Source of the DNA: Flectonema sp. DT1601
Lineage: Eukaryota > Euglenozoa > Diplonemea > Diplonemida > Diplonemidae
Direction: 5' to 3'
Length of the DNA stretch: 64,000 nucleotides
Assembly (NCBI GenBank): GCA_964019425.1
Contig: OZ025781.1
Location: 434,001-498,000, forward strand
Part shown: positions 45,861 through 56,164 of the stretch, one piece after another
Layout: each line of letters begins with the position of its first letter
Numbering within the stretch: position 1 is the stretch's first letter
Notes under the pieces: generated by a model
Databases searched by the model: none
Seen by the model: only the letters and a program-made list of their open reading frames with translations
Told to the model about the DNA's origin: nothing
Made by a program: the position numbers and the translations under genes

Positions 45861-46244
45861 ATGGACAATCAAAATCAACTCCAAAGTCAATTTAGATGTG
45901 ATGGATGCTCAACTGTGTTGGCGTTCCCTGTTGGAGTTCCGAGTGTCAGATGTCCAATTTGTCAGACTGTCACTCCAATTCAGAACATCAGAGTTCAATG
46001 CAGCAGCTGCAATGCTTGTCTGGTAGTTCCCCAAAACACGACTTGTGCTATGTGCCCGCTATGCAGCAATGTAATGAGTGTTGCTAGACCGATATCGAGC
46101 TCTGGTGGTATGCCTCCCGATTCCAGACAACACCAGGAAAAACTTGATCCAGCATCACAGCATGTGCAACCAAATTTAAATAAGGGAGCCATTCCTAAAA
46201 ACCCAGCACTCGCAGCAGCGATGGGTAGACAACATGTTAAGTAA
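45861..46244 (+). CDS. LSD1-type zinc-finger protein
   Basis: A 127-residue protein with two LSD1-type zinc ribbons. The first has CX2C pairs at Cys13/16 and Cys31/34, with the family spacing and FPVGVPSVRC core. The second has Cys47/50 and Cys65/68 (CSSCNACLVVPQNTTC). The C-terminal half is polar and probably disordered. LSD1-type fingers are known from plants, green algae and various protists, where they act in transcription-related or metacaspase regulation; here only the fold can be inferred. The start MDNQNQLQSQ is preferred because the upstream in-frame sequence is AT-rich and non-protein-like. The stop overlaps a perfect donor-like GTAAGT at 46,241, so an alternative spliced C-terminus is possible. 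Confidence 0.8.
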   Translation: MDNQNQLQSQFRCDGCSTVLAFPVGVPSVRCPICQTVTPIQNIRVQCSSCNACLVVPQNTTCAMCPLCSNVMSVARPISSSGGMPPDSRQHQEKLDPASQHVQPNLNKGAIPKNPALAAAMGRQHVK

Positions 46245-48888
46245 GTAATTCTTTAGATTTGTGTTGACTGCGCTGTGGCGTTATGTATTCAATCGCAGAA
46301 AATTATTCAAAAAAAAAAAAAAATTCTTCTGGTGGTGATTTCTGCTCTTTATCCATTCTGTGAGAGTTTCCCTAGTCGTCCAATCACCGCACTGCTTGTC
46401 CCAACCGCTTTCAAAAAAACAAAACAAAAAAAAAAAACCTATTAACGCAACAAGGAAGGTTTTCTTTACACCCAACGATGAGACTTGATGTAGACCTCTC
46501 TTCAGTTTGTGCACTTGTTTTTCTATCAAAGGAAAAATATGTATAAAGAAGGACAACGCTTCCTCAATCAGCGCCGTTGGTTTCCTTCTATATGAATGAT
46601 TCCCTTCAGGTCTGAGGTGCATATTTTCTGCTTACTCCGAATCGGAACAAACCGCTAAGGGAGGAGGGGAAGGCTGTTGACGTTAAAAAAAAAAAATCTT
46701 AAATTTTCTTATATGCGGTTCGTTTTTTCTTTTCATCTATCGTAGATGATTTAGTTCATTATTCAGCACACGTTTTATATTTTTTTTCCATCTCTTCTTC
46801 TTTTTTTTTTTTTTTTCCTTTTTTCCCGATCATGTTGGCTGCGTTTCTCTCCATCCTGTTCTTTATTCACTCAACAACAGACGGAAGAGTTGTGTGAAAA
46901 AGACGTAAATTCACGACATTAATAAGATCTTATCACATTCTACGAACGGATGTTTTAGATTATCACCGTCGTAAGAAATGTTTAATCTTAAGAAGAAAAA
47001 AAAAAAAAAAAAAAAAACGTGACTGGCCCCCCAGACAGTACGGCACTTTTTTCTATTCAGGTAATTCTGTGAGAATGAAGGCAGGATTCTTTGGGTAGTT
47101 CCACTTGCCAACCACTACGTTGTTTTCTTGCTATTCCTTGGAGGTTAAGATCTTAAGAAAAGAGGTGTAAAAGAACCAGATTGATGTCGTGATTAAGGAA
47201 ATCAAGGTGTGAGACTTGTTCACACGTTAGTACAGGTCGATGGTTTTCAACGCAGCAAACAAATGAATTAGCAAACATCTACGGGTTCCTTTTTTTTTTT
47301 TTTTTTTTGTACTAAACCAGTAAACCGTTTCTTTAGTTTTTCAGTTCTAAACAAGATTTACAGTTAGTTGGTGGACAAAACAAAAACAGTGCGGAGGGGG
47401 GAGTAATGATATTTGTTATTGTACTGATTTTTATTTTTATTTTTTCAAAATAAAAAATAAAATAACGTTTTATTATTTCTTTTTTTATATTATTATTATT
47501 TTTTTTTTTTTTCCAATTATTTTCTTATTGTTATTTTTTCAACGTTATACATTTTATCTCTTTTTCTTTTTTTTTTTCCCCCCCGCACTACAGCTTAAAA
47601 ACTGAGTCACGTCACATATAGGAGCTGCTTGCTTTTTGTTTATTTAATGCAAAGCAACGTTCAGTGTCCCGTACGAAGAACTTATTCACAAGCACCCACT
47701 TGAAGCAAGAGGTGTATCTTTGGAAAATACTAATTTCTGCATTGAGGGTTTTGTGAGAAGGTTTATAGCGTAACACCGTCTGTGACGATACGTGCGATTG
47801 GGAACTGCGTCGTTCCCAAGCAACACCGAGGAGACAATCACTTCTCATTGTCATTTTGGGTATTGTGAAATAGAAAAAAAAAACAAAAAAAAAAAAAAAA
47901 AAGACAAAAAAAAGACAAAAAAAAAAAAAAAACGTGCATGGCATCTTCTAGCAGGAGGAGGCCAAATCAAAAAAAAAAAAAAAAAAAAACGAACCTATGA
48001 AGAATATTTTTTGTTTGAAAAAGAAAATAATTATAAGGAAGTTGACTGAACTTTGTGAGATACTGTTTTGCTGCCCGCAACTCTGATCGACCTTGTTGTT
48101 GACCCTCAACATTGCAGCATTTATCGACAATTATTGAGAATACTATTCTTTTTTCGGGTTGATACCCCCCTCTCTCTTTTTTTTTTTTTTTTAAATTTTT
48201 TTTTAAATTTTTTGTTCTCCAATAGATCTCACAAGGTTTATATTCATAAGAGCAAAAAAAACAAAAAAAAAAAAAAAAAAAAAACAAAAGAAATTACTAC
48301 TTCACACCCTCTATGTCTGTCGTGCGTACTCACAAAGGTTGGAACACGTGTTCACCGATTCCACTCTGGTCGTTGGTTTTCTCATATTGGCGTGTGGTTT
48401 CTTGTCTCCTTTCTTATTCCTTTTTTTTTTTATTTTTATTGCTGACTGAGGGTATTATTCTGCGTTAGTAAGCAAAGTTCGTCTGCATATTTTCGAATAA
48501 AACGTATCAACAAGAAATGCTTGTGGAAAGAAATTTAAAAAAAAAAAAAAAAAAATAAGGAAAAAAAAATCGCCACATCCGTAGAATTTCCGACCAGAAA
48601 AAAAAGAAAGAAAAAAAAGAGTGCAACAACAAAAAAAAAACAAATTCTGTGTTTGACGTCTCTCTTAGTAGTTTCCTCAACAGATGAAGACAAATATTAA
48701 AATATGAAATTATTGCTAAATTATATGAAGAAGAAAATAAAATGTTAAAAAATGATTCTCTGTCTTTTATACACTGATTAATATTCATTTAACCAGGGCT
48801 ATCCCTCCCCCCCTCATTGCAATTCATAATCTCACATCCGAAAAGATACGCTATTGAGACGCTTCCTAAGTACTTCTTCAGAAGCTGA
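46245..48888. other. Intergenic, T-rich spacer (2.6 kb)
   Basis: Many T- and A-runs of 10-25 bases. Short GC-richer stretches (46,330-46,640; 47,600-47,860; 48,050-48,130) have no sustained protein-like frame in either strand. No repeat module from the left half is present. Nothing else can be supported. Confidence 0.6.
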
Positions 48889-51800
48889 ATGAGCATCACC
48901 GAATCGACAAGTATATCGAGTGGTCCTGGTGACACAAATGAAGTTAACCAGCTGTTACGTATCGTTGAACAAGTTGGAGAAGGGGTTGAGAGAGGAGGAG
49001 CGACTTTCGAATTTAAAGTTCAGTTGAAGAAGGAATCGGATCCTCATTATGAAATAAAGACTGTAATTAAATTTAACATCCCAGACAACGGTGACGACAA
49101 TTACCTAAAATCAACCACCGTTGTTAGAGACACTCGACAGATGACGGCGTTTTTAAAACAACTGAGTAGTGAGTTTCCGTTTGGAATGATACCAAATATT
49201 ACATTTTTACCCTCGAGTTCACCTAATTCTAAATCAGTCATCCAACTGTTGTCTATTCTTGTATCTGACGCTTCTATCAGAATGAGTAGTACGTTATGGG
49301 GATTCTTATCTCTTCCTTCACCTGTTATTACTCATCGTTTACGTAGTTCAAAAGTTCTACAAGGTCGTACAGCAAGTAGTGGTTTTATATCACAACTGTC
49401 TTCGTTGTCCAACGAACTGTCGTCAAAATCAAAATCAATGGGAGCACTGAAACAATCACTTATAAAAGTAAGTGGAAAAAGCATTAAGGACATCGCTTCT
49501 CCCCTAAGCACGTTATTCGGAAAGAAAAAAAAATCGTTTGGTGATGGAGCTCAAATTCCAATCGACAATTCTGCCTTGACAGCAAACTTAAAAAGAGCAT
49601 CAGATGAAGAAGCGAGGAGTCTTGCAATGCTTCAGTCAGCTGAATTACAATTTAAGAGCAACTTAGAAAACACGAATACTCTCACAGAATACATTCTCAG
49701 CTCTGCTAGTGTTGGGTGGGAGATGTTTTCAGTTTCGTTTTCTCTGAGAAAACTTTTGAAAATTGCTCTTTGTAAAGGAGGGTACAACACATCACTTGAT
49801 CTGATTTGGAGTTCTGCATTAAAAGCCAAACCTGCCCTCCCTCTCAATGATTCGAATGGGAACAGCAATAGTTCTGTTCTGGTGTTTGATGTGGCTGGTG
49901 GATCAGTTTTATCATTTAATGAGAAAAACAACACTCAACCCAACCGTGTGGCCATAAAGTCTTCTTTTGGTGTTCCACTCAACGGTAAAACATTTCAACG
50001 ACTCCACACTATTGTAAACCCCGCGCCAACACATCGAATTAGGTCAAACCCATCAAGAGATTCTGAGATAAAGTGTGAACTTGATTCAGGTGGTGTGATT
50101 CTTATTGATTCTATTTTTAATTTATCAAATGGTGAGACTTGGGGATACTGTCCAGAACATTCTGGTTGGACTTTAGTAAAAGAAGATGGTGGTTTGGAAT
50201 ACCTCACTGCAACTCAAACAATACCCGATTCTCCAATTGAAGATTCGTTAAAAAACCCATCTCTTTTTAAAGTCATGTCGGGGACAGGAAAAGTTAGAGA
50301 GGTGGCTGCTGTAGAGCAGCGGGGAGAGTTTTTGAAATTTCACTTTTTAGGATTTTCACCATCGCATAACGAGTGGATTCATAAAGAATCCAATAGAATT
50401 GTTTCTAAACTGTCGGAAGACTTTGACGAGTTTTCTACCACCTCGATATCGTACTTTGATGACGTAGGACGTCATCTTATACAACACCAACCACATTGTG
50501 GACTAACCCCATCAAAGTTTGTTGAAATGCAGAGCAATGCTTTACACTCTACTTGTGAGAGATTACACTCTTTGTCAAAGGAACATTTTGATAAAATAGA
50601 ATCCATTCATTCCACTGCTGAAGAGAATGGCTGGATGAGAGGAACGTCAACGACAACTGACCCTGTCGAGGTCGCAGTTAAATTAAATGAAGAAACAGAA
50701 AAAGGTGTTCTCGAATGTTGGGAACAACACGAATCAACAAGACATTCTGTTAGAGAATACTTAGCTGATGTTTGTTGTGATTTTGTACAGTCGCAGTACA
50801 AAGCAAAGTGTCGTGAGGTTGAAATGTTAGAAAACTCTCTCACTCAACTCAACGATCTGATCGATCAAAATGACGATGAGAATACGACTGATGACCTGCT
50901 GTCACTAACAACAAGTTGTTATGATTCATTACCTCCACTTCCACCTGTGACTCCAACACATGTTGTATTCAACTTATCCAATGTTATTAATGTTATAACT
51001 CCTCAATCAATACAAGAATCATGGAGTGACTTCTTATCTCCCCGAAATGCGAGAACTGGAGAAATCGTATCCATCGATGAAAGTGATTTTGAAATTGGAC
51101 TTTTTGGAGATTTGATAAAACCGATTCCTCGATCACCACTGTCAGGTAAGAAATCAGACAGCTCACTTGAGTATCGACCTGGTACTCCACAACAACCGAG
51201 TGTCACTGATAGTGAGCCAAATGATTCTCCGTCAAATAATAATCAAAATAGTCTACGAGACCAACTTCCCAACAAGGAAGTCAGTGGTGAACCTCTTGCT
51301 CCAAAAACAGTTTCAAAACAACAATTGGATATAAAATCAATCAACGCAGATGAGTCTTCTGAAGGAAAGGAAGCAGCTGCCACAAAACAAGTTTCAGAAC
51401 AGCAGTCTGATACTCCGAGTGTTGCAGCTCTCGTAGACAACATGTCGAATACTAAAAAGGAAATATCCAAATCAAAGGAACCGAAACAGAAAACTAAAAA
51501 AACAAACCAAACTCAACCCATCACTGAGACCACTTCAAAGGCTGCTGACAGTCAGCCACCAGTAAAATCAGAGCAATCCAAGTCGAGTGATGCGAGTGTT
51601 GAAAATAGTTCCAAAACATCATCGTCAACGAAGACCAATTCAAAGTCAGCAAGTGAAGGAAAAACTTCGGAAAGTAAAGTAAAAAAGACTTCGAAATCTG
51701 ATCAAAATACGAAATTTACGCCAAGAACTCCAACGACTGAGAAAGCAGCACCAAAACCTGCGAACCCCTCAAAAAAAGAGGAGGTAAAAACTAAAAAAGA

Positions 51801-52101
51801 AATGAAAGATGTCCCACCAGAGAAACCATCTGAGGTGCCCATGCTTTCTAAGATTCCATCAAAGAAGAAAGTCATCAAAAGGAAGCTCGTCACTCCTCGG
51901 GAGGATCTTACTCCACGAACTGATGTAAATAACAACAACACCAACAACCCTAATGAGCTCTTCAATAAGCATCTTTCAGCCAGAATGCAACCTCTTCAGT
52001 TTGATGATTCTCTTATTCAAAAGTCAAGTCCACCTCAGGTTTCTTCTTCTCGTAAACAGACTGCTGGATCGCGTCTGGCTTCAGCATGGGATGACTTGTA
52101 A
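48889..52101 (+). CDS. Large PX-domain protein with Tudor/chromo-like segment
   Basis: An uninterrupted 1070-residue protein. Residues about 38-143 have a PX (phox homology) layout: VVRDTRQMTAFLKQLSSEFP, a variable loop with FLPSSSP, then LLSILVSDASIRMSSTLWGFL, the usual last helix. PX domains bind phosphoinositides, so membrane association is inferred. Residues about 215-290 are helical and may form a coiled-coil or BAR-like region. Residues about 395-450 look like a small SH3-type beta segment, and 464-505 (SGTGKVREVAAVEQRGEFLK to EWIHKESNRI) resemble a Tudor-knot/chromo-barrel motif. A second helical stretch covers about 510-690. The final 330 residues are Ser/Lys/Thr/Pro/Gln rich and probably disordered, ending RLASAWDDL. 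The basic PX residues are not all conserved, so lipid binding is uncertain. The first ATG is used; the gene is intronless. Confidence 0.8.
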   Translation: MSITESTSISSGPGDTNEVNQLLRIVEQVGEGVERGGATFEFKVQLKKESDPHYEIKTVIKFNIPDNGDDNYLKSTTVVRDTRQMTAFLKQLSSEFPFGMIPNITFLPSSSPNSKSVIQLLSILVSDASIRMSSTLWGFLSLPSPVITHRLRSSKVLQGRTASSGFISQLSSLSNELSSKSKSMGALKQSLIKVSGKSIKDIASPLSTLFGKKKKSFGDGAQIPIDNSALTANLKRASDEEARSLAMLQSAELQFKSNLENTNTLTEYILSSASVGWEMFSVSFSLRKLLKIALCKGGYNTSLDLIWSSALKAKPALPLNDSNGNSNSSVLVFDVAGGSVLSFNEKNNTQPNRVAIKSSFGVPLNGKTFQRLHTIVNPAPTHRIRSNPSRDSEIKCELDSGGVILIDSIFNLSNGETWGYCPEHSGWTLVKEDGGLEYLTATQTIPDSPIEDSLKNPSLFKVMSGTGKVREVAAVEQRGEFLKFHFLGFSPSHNEWIHKESNRIVSKLSEDFDEFSTTSISYFDDVGRHLIQHQPHCGLTPSKFVEMQSNALHSTCERLHSLSKEHFDKIESIHSTAEENGWMRGTSTTTDPVEVAVKLNEETEKGVLECWEQHESTRHSVREYLADVCCDFVQSQYKAKCREVEMLENSLTQLNDLIDQNDDENTTDDLLSLTTSCYDSLPPLPPVTPTHVVFNLSNVINVITPQSIQESWSDFLSPRNARTGEIVSIDESDFEIGLFGDLIKPIPRSPLSGKKSDSSLEYRPGTPQQPSVTDSEPNDSPSNNNQNSLRDQLPNKEVSGEPLAPKTVSKQQLDIKSINADESSEGKEAAATKQVSEQQSDTPSVAALVDNMSNTKKEISKSKEPKQKTKKTNQTQPITETTSKAADSQPPVKSEQSKSSDASVENSSKTSSSTKTNSKSASEGKTSESKVKKTSKSDQNTKFTPRTPTTEKAAPKPANPSKKEEVKTKKEMKDVPPEKPSEVPMLSKIPSKKKVIKRKLVTPREDLTPRTDVNNNNTNNPNELFNKHLSARMQPLQFDDSLIQKSSPPQVSSSRKQTAGSRLASAWDDL

Positions 52102-52584
52102 TTATTAAAAGTTGTTTATTATTGACATCGTTCTGTTTATATCTTTTTTTTTTTTCTTTTTTTTTTTTGATAATAAATATGAGCGGCTGTGTTGATACCG
52201 CCACTCGCATCTTTTTTTTTTTGTTCCTTTCCTTTTTTTCAGTTACTGTTTTCTGTCTCACTTAAAAAAAAAAAAAAAAAAAAAACCCCATTGTTCCAAC
52301 GAGTGTGACATTCTATCTTTTATTGTTTTATTACTATTCATACCTGTACCTCCCCTTAAAGGGGGGGTCCAGATATGGTTATTATTATAATTATTGATAC
52401 AAGAAGGGAAAGGACACTGTTGTTCTTGGTATATTTGACCTTTTTTTAGTATAAACTTTTTTTTTTTCCCTGTTTTTACGCAAATTTGGTGATTATTCCC
52501 GCGTGTTTTTTTAGTACTGTGAGTAGATAGCTTTATTTTGTTACGATTATATTAACATGACTCGTTTATTTTATTATTATTATT
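52102..52584. other. Intergenic, 3' flank of the PX gene
   Basis: T- and A-runs, a short purine run, and an (ATT)n stretch at 52,573-52,584 that forms the left flank of the next element. No gene is seen. Confidence 0.6.
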
Positions 52585-53315
52585 CATAGATGGAAATGCC
52601 CTACAATTTGGAGGGCGTGTAGGGCGCTTGTAGGGCGCTTTTAATATAAATATTATTTTGGAGGGCGCTTTTTTTTACCTTTTTTATTACTATAAGACAG
52701 CTAAATTGACGTCGACTTACACTGACGCACAAGTATTTTGACGCAGAAGCCAAAAAAATCTTTTGACATGCTTGGCAGTCTTTCGAAAAAGAGAAAAAAG
52801 GGTGTCACGGGGTTCGAACCTGAGACCTCCAGGTCGTCATGGTTCGGAGGTCAACAATGGCAAAAACAATGGGCCACTCCTTGAGAGCTTCCGGAGCCTG
52901 CTGCAATCCCTGAAGCTGAAACTCATTTCAGTGGACGATGCATCCCAGATCTACAAGGAGCTGATAAGCCCGCAGAATGCACCGAGTCGAATATAGAGGG
53001 ATTCAAGGAGGGAGAGTGCGTTCTTGCTAACCTGTTAATAGGCCGGTCTTCACGGTACCTTGTGAGAAAAAAAAGAAGTTTACTGGTGGCAAGTAAACTG
53101 ATATCCCAGAGACGCATTTGATCGGGCGAACCGGAGAAAAGTCAAATAAGATGCGATTCGACCCTCGCTGAGGGCAGGGATGTGTCAAAATGAGCTCGGC
53201 ATTATATTAAATTTAATTAAAAAAGCGCCCTCCAGCGCCCTATTTTGGCCCTACAAATTTTTGTGGCTGATTTTCACCAGGCGCCCTCCAAATTTGGAGG
53301 GCACTTCCATCTATG
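52585..53315. mobile_element. 731-bp TIR element with tRNA-like cargo
   Basis: The inverted ends CATAGATGGAAATGCCCT and (from the right) CATAGATGGAAGTGCCCT are followed on both sides by AATTTGGAGGGCG. Both flanks show ATTATTATTATT (52,573-52,584 and 53,316-53,327), a possible 9-12 bp target duplication in a microsatellite. GGAGGGCGC units are iterated next to both ends. The interior holds a minus-strand tRNA-like block and a GC-rich + strand stretch (about 52,850-53,000; ESFRSLLQSLKLKLISVDDA) of unknown origin. No complete transposase is present. Confidence 0.75.
52784..52852 (-). repeat. tRNA-like segment, second copy
   Basis: On the minus strand GACCTCCGAA, then GGAGGTCTCAGGTTCGAACC, then CCCGTGACACCC and TTTTTTCTCTTTTTCG follow the same order as 32,525-32,590. 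The B box is intact, but the A-box half is not recognisable. The shared sequence continues into the T-rich tail, so this is a dispersed repeat rather than an independent tRNA. Confidence 0.6.
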
Positions 53316-53982
53316 ATTATTATTATTTTTTTTCGTTGCATTTTTAACGTTTAAGTATTGTAAGAGCTAAAATAATAATGTTGGCAGCACACGTAAAACC
53401 TTCTTTTAACTTTTATCAGTTTTTTAAGTCGGTTCACGGGTTTCACAAAACAAAACAAAAAAAAACATCAACTAAGTGTTATATTACTGTTTTCTGTATA
53501 GTTTAAGATAAAAGCCAATTATTTATTTATTTATTTATTTTTTTTTGCACCGACGAAGTCGGTGCAAAAAACCATTTCAGAAGAAGTCATTTTCGTATCC
53601 ACAGATTTATTTTGGGAAACCTAACCAAACAGCTGCAAAAGGCTGAGTGATGCTCTTAGTCAAAAGCAACCTTTGGTGGGGCGGGTGGAAGGAGAGTATT
53701 AGTAAAGAAAGTGTCAATTCCCATCACATATTTGCCTTAGGTACTGACATTGCTTTTTTGGTCAGCTGTCTCATAAATTACTAAAAATGTTTATATCATT
53801 GTAGGTAATGTTCAGAAAACAGTTAACGACCTTTCTCCCTCATTCTACTCAGATAGATCCTTTTGTATCGTATTAAGTCCCCTCCCTTCTGATGTGTTAG
53901 TTTTTACTTTCTTGTGGTTATTTAAAAAAAAAAAAAACTAATCAACTCATTATTGTATTGAAAATAAATACAAAATAAAAAT
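53316..53982. other. Intergenic with (TTTA)n and a perfect hairpin
   Basis: It contains (ATTT)n at 53,520-53,540 next to the hairpin listed separately. The rest (53,580-53,930) is mixed-composition DNA without a protein-like frame. Confidence 0.6.
53541..53571. other. Perfect 14-bp hairpin, GAA loop
   Basis: TTTTTTGCACCGAC pairs completely with GTCGGTGCAAAAAA around GAA. The stem is much more GC-rich than the surroundings and follows a (TTTA)n tract. It may be the end of a mobile element or a transcript 3' structure; its function is unknown. Confidence 0.8.
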
Positions 53983-54000
53983 AAGAGATTTTCGCTATTG

Positions 54001-54260
54001 GGGTGCCTGATAATGTCATTTTCGCTATTCACTAAAAGCAGTAACTTTTTTTTCGCTGTTCACTAGAAGTGATAATTTTTTTTCGCCGTTCAGTAAAAGA
54101 AAAATTTTTTTTTCGCTGTTCACTACAAGTTACAAATTTTTTTTCGCTATTCGCTAGAAGTTGAAATTTTTTTTTCGCTATTCACTACAAGTTATAAATT
54201 TTTTTTCGCTATTCACTAGAAGTTGAAATTTTTTTTTCGCTGTTCACTACAAGTTACAAC
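54001..54260 (+). repeat. Subterminal TTCGCTRTTCACTA iterons, left end
   Basis: Nine units, each a T-run plus CGCTATTCACTAGAAGT-like sequence, with AAGTTGAAA and AAGTTACAA variants alternating. They are probably transposase-binding repeats. Confidence 0.8.
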
Positions 54261-54303
54261 TTTTTCCACTGCCAAAAAAAATTTTTTTTTCCCTTTTTTT
54301 TTT

Positions 54304-54337
<34 letters not shown>

Positions 54338-54604
54338 CTTTTTCTTCTTTGCTGGGAACATGCTGGTACCTTGAACAATTTTTTTTGTCACTTGGACAAA
54401 AGCTTTGTGCCGTTTTACTTTCTATTCAGCACACACATCTGTGGATTTATGATAATGGATTGATTGAAAGCCAATAACACAAACGGTCAAAGATGTGATG
54501 ACTTGGGAAATGATAAAAGTAATCTTTCTGGAACTTCTGCTCAGTACATGCAAATGCATCTTGACACGCGGGAACCCTTCGGGCAGTACTGCGCTCTTGA
54601 TAAT

Positions 54605-54916
54605 TCAAAGTAGCCTTAAAAAAGCTCTCATGCCTGCATGAGTTAGATACCCTGATAACCCGGTCAGAAACAGGAGTGTCGCTTGCGACCAGGCTGTCTG
54701 TAACTCGCAGGTGTCTTGACTTTGAAATTCGGTTGGAATGACGTGTAAGAGGACAACAGTTCTCTGTAAGGTGACCCAGCCCTGCACACATACCGTTCTT
54801 TGCATGCACTCAGTAAATTTTTCAGAGGCTGAGCACACTATCAGGACCTGACGAACAACCCAACCTTTCCGTGAGTACTTGTCTTTGCTAATCTCGTCAA
54901 GCCAGATGAACATCAT
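54605..54916 (-). pseudogene. DDE-superfamily transposase remnant (tentative)
   Basis: The minus-strand frame contains FIWLDEISKDKYSRKGWVVR. This resembles the D-E...R..GW block of Tc1/mariner/IS630-type (DDE_3) transposases. The remaining residues are not recognisable and the frame shifts near 54,800. It lies inside the MULE on the opposite strand, so it is either a nested relic or captured DNA. Confidence 0.35.
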
Positions 54917-55117
54917 ACAAACGTTATCTCAACATCCGTGTGCGGGTGTTATCTTCCTCATCTCGGTTTAGCCCTGCACCATCTGCGGATTCTCGAAGGA
55001 AACTGGTCGGCTACGATGCTTCGTTCGGTAAAACGTACAAGTTCCTAATCATAAACGTTTTTCTTTCTCTCTAGGCTTTTACTCTTTTACTACGAACTCT
55101 TATTCTCAATCTCTAAG

Positions 55118-55243
55118 ATGCCCGGAAACATAGTTGAAACTCAACCTGCTGCCACTGAAACTCAGCCTGCCTCAGCTTTGGCTGACAAAGACCTAGTATT
55201 GAGGGAACCTTTCAATCCTTTGATGCACTTCGCGCGAGGGTAA
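55118..55243 (+). pseudogene. Possible MULE ORF N-terminus
   Basis: An ATG at 55,118 opens a 41-codon frame (MPGNIVETQPAATETQPASA) ending at TAA 55,241. It is upstream of and collinear with the transposase segment, and may be the start of the original reading frame. It is not recognised as a known domain. Confidence 0.3.
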
Positions 55244-55460
55244 CCCTCGCTTCTTGTTCTTCGGGAAGGGGGTTTAAGACAAGCCACGTAGTGGGGAAAA
55301 GGGTGAACATTCACCTGCACAAACGCATGTGGGTGGAAAGTATGTGCCACAGCAACAGACGAAGGTTGCTACCACATAACGCGTGTGGTTCTCCGGCACG
55401 ACAGCACGTGTGCTGCTGGAGAAAGCAGCTCCTACGGTATGAAGAATACTGTCTCATACC

Positions 55461-56083
55461 TTGCTGCTGAAAAGTGTAGGTATGCCTGCCTGCCTCATAA
55501 TTGTATTCTGGTTGGTTACTATTAGTTTTTGCCACAACACTAAACATAGGTCTCTAGGAGAGAAATACACCGCGGCGTGTTTAATCGCAGACATGAAGGA
55601 GAAGGGGGTCGTGATAAAGAAGGACACCGCCTATCGCGCGCTGCAGAAGGCGGATAGGGAGATCAACGGGGATCCCCACGACGGGTACAAATTCTTAGAG
55701 TCGTGGTGCCGCGCAGCGGAGGTGGCAAACCCTGGGACTAAGTGGCACATTGCGGACAAGGACGGACGATTTTGTCATTTGTTCCTCGCCCTTTCGCAAA
55801 ACATTGTCCCCAAGGTTTTGGGATGACCGATGGGTGCTCCCTGAAAGGGTACTATGTCGGGAACTTTCTAACGTTGTTGGGCATGGATGCTTCTGGGCGA
55901 GAGTTCCCAGTTGCCTTTGCCATCACAGGAAACGAGAGCAAAAAAACCTGGGGATGGTTTTTTGACAAGTGTAGCAGCACGCTTGGTGAAGATTTTTTCG
56001 ACGGGTATGCACTGATGTCAGACCAGCAGAAAGGCCTCGACACAGCGATGAAAAAGTCGTTCCAACCTGGCGGAGAGCTTTAA
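55461..56083 (+). pseudogene. MULE transposase, N-terminal/central half, frameshifted
   Basis: Frame one (to 55,826) includes a helical region (YTAACLIADMKEKG, DTAYRALQKADREI) and ANPGT, typical of the MULE N-terminal region. A shift near 55,815 leads to frame two with MTDGCSLKGYYVG, which covers the first catalytic Asp. ESKKTWGWFF and MSDQQKGLD (second Asp region) follow. It ends at a TAA (56,081) before the third catalytic residue and SWIM finger. The missing 3' half is the type of sequence found at 39,391-40,290, but the two copies overlap only around SDxQKGL. Confidence 0.75.
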
Positions 56084-56164
56084 CGCCTCCTTATTTTTTT
56101 CCATTTATTCACAGATTTGTATGAAAATGTTCAAGGATATTTTGGTGGCAAAAAAAGTGTCAAT

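Noticed and set aside
46241..46298. Intron at the end of the LSD1-type gene (GTAAGT...CGCAG)
   Set aside because: The resulting C-terminus reads into an A-run and stops after a few Lys/Phe/Trp residues; the simple stop is more likely.
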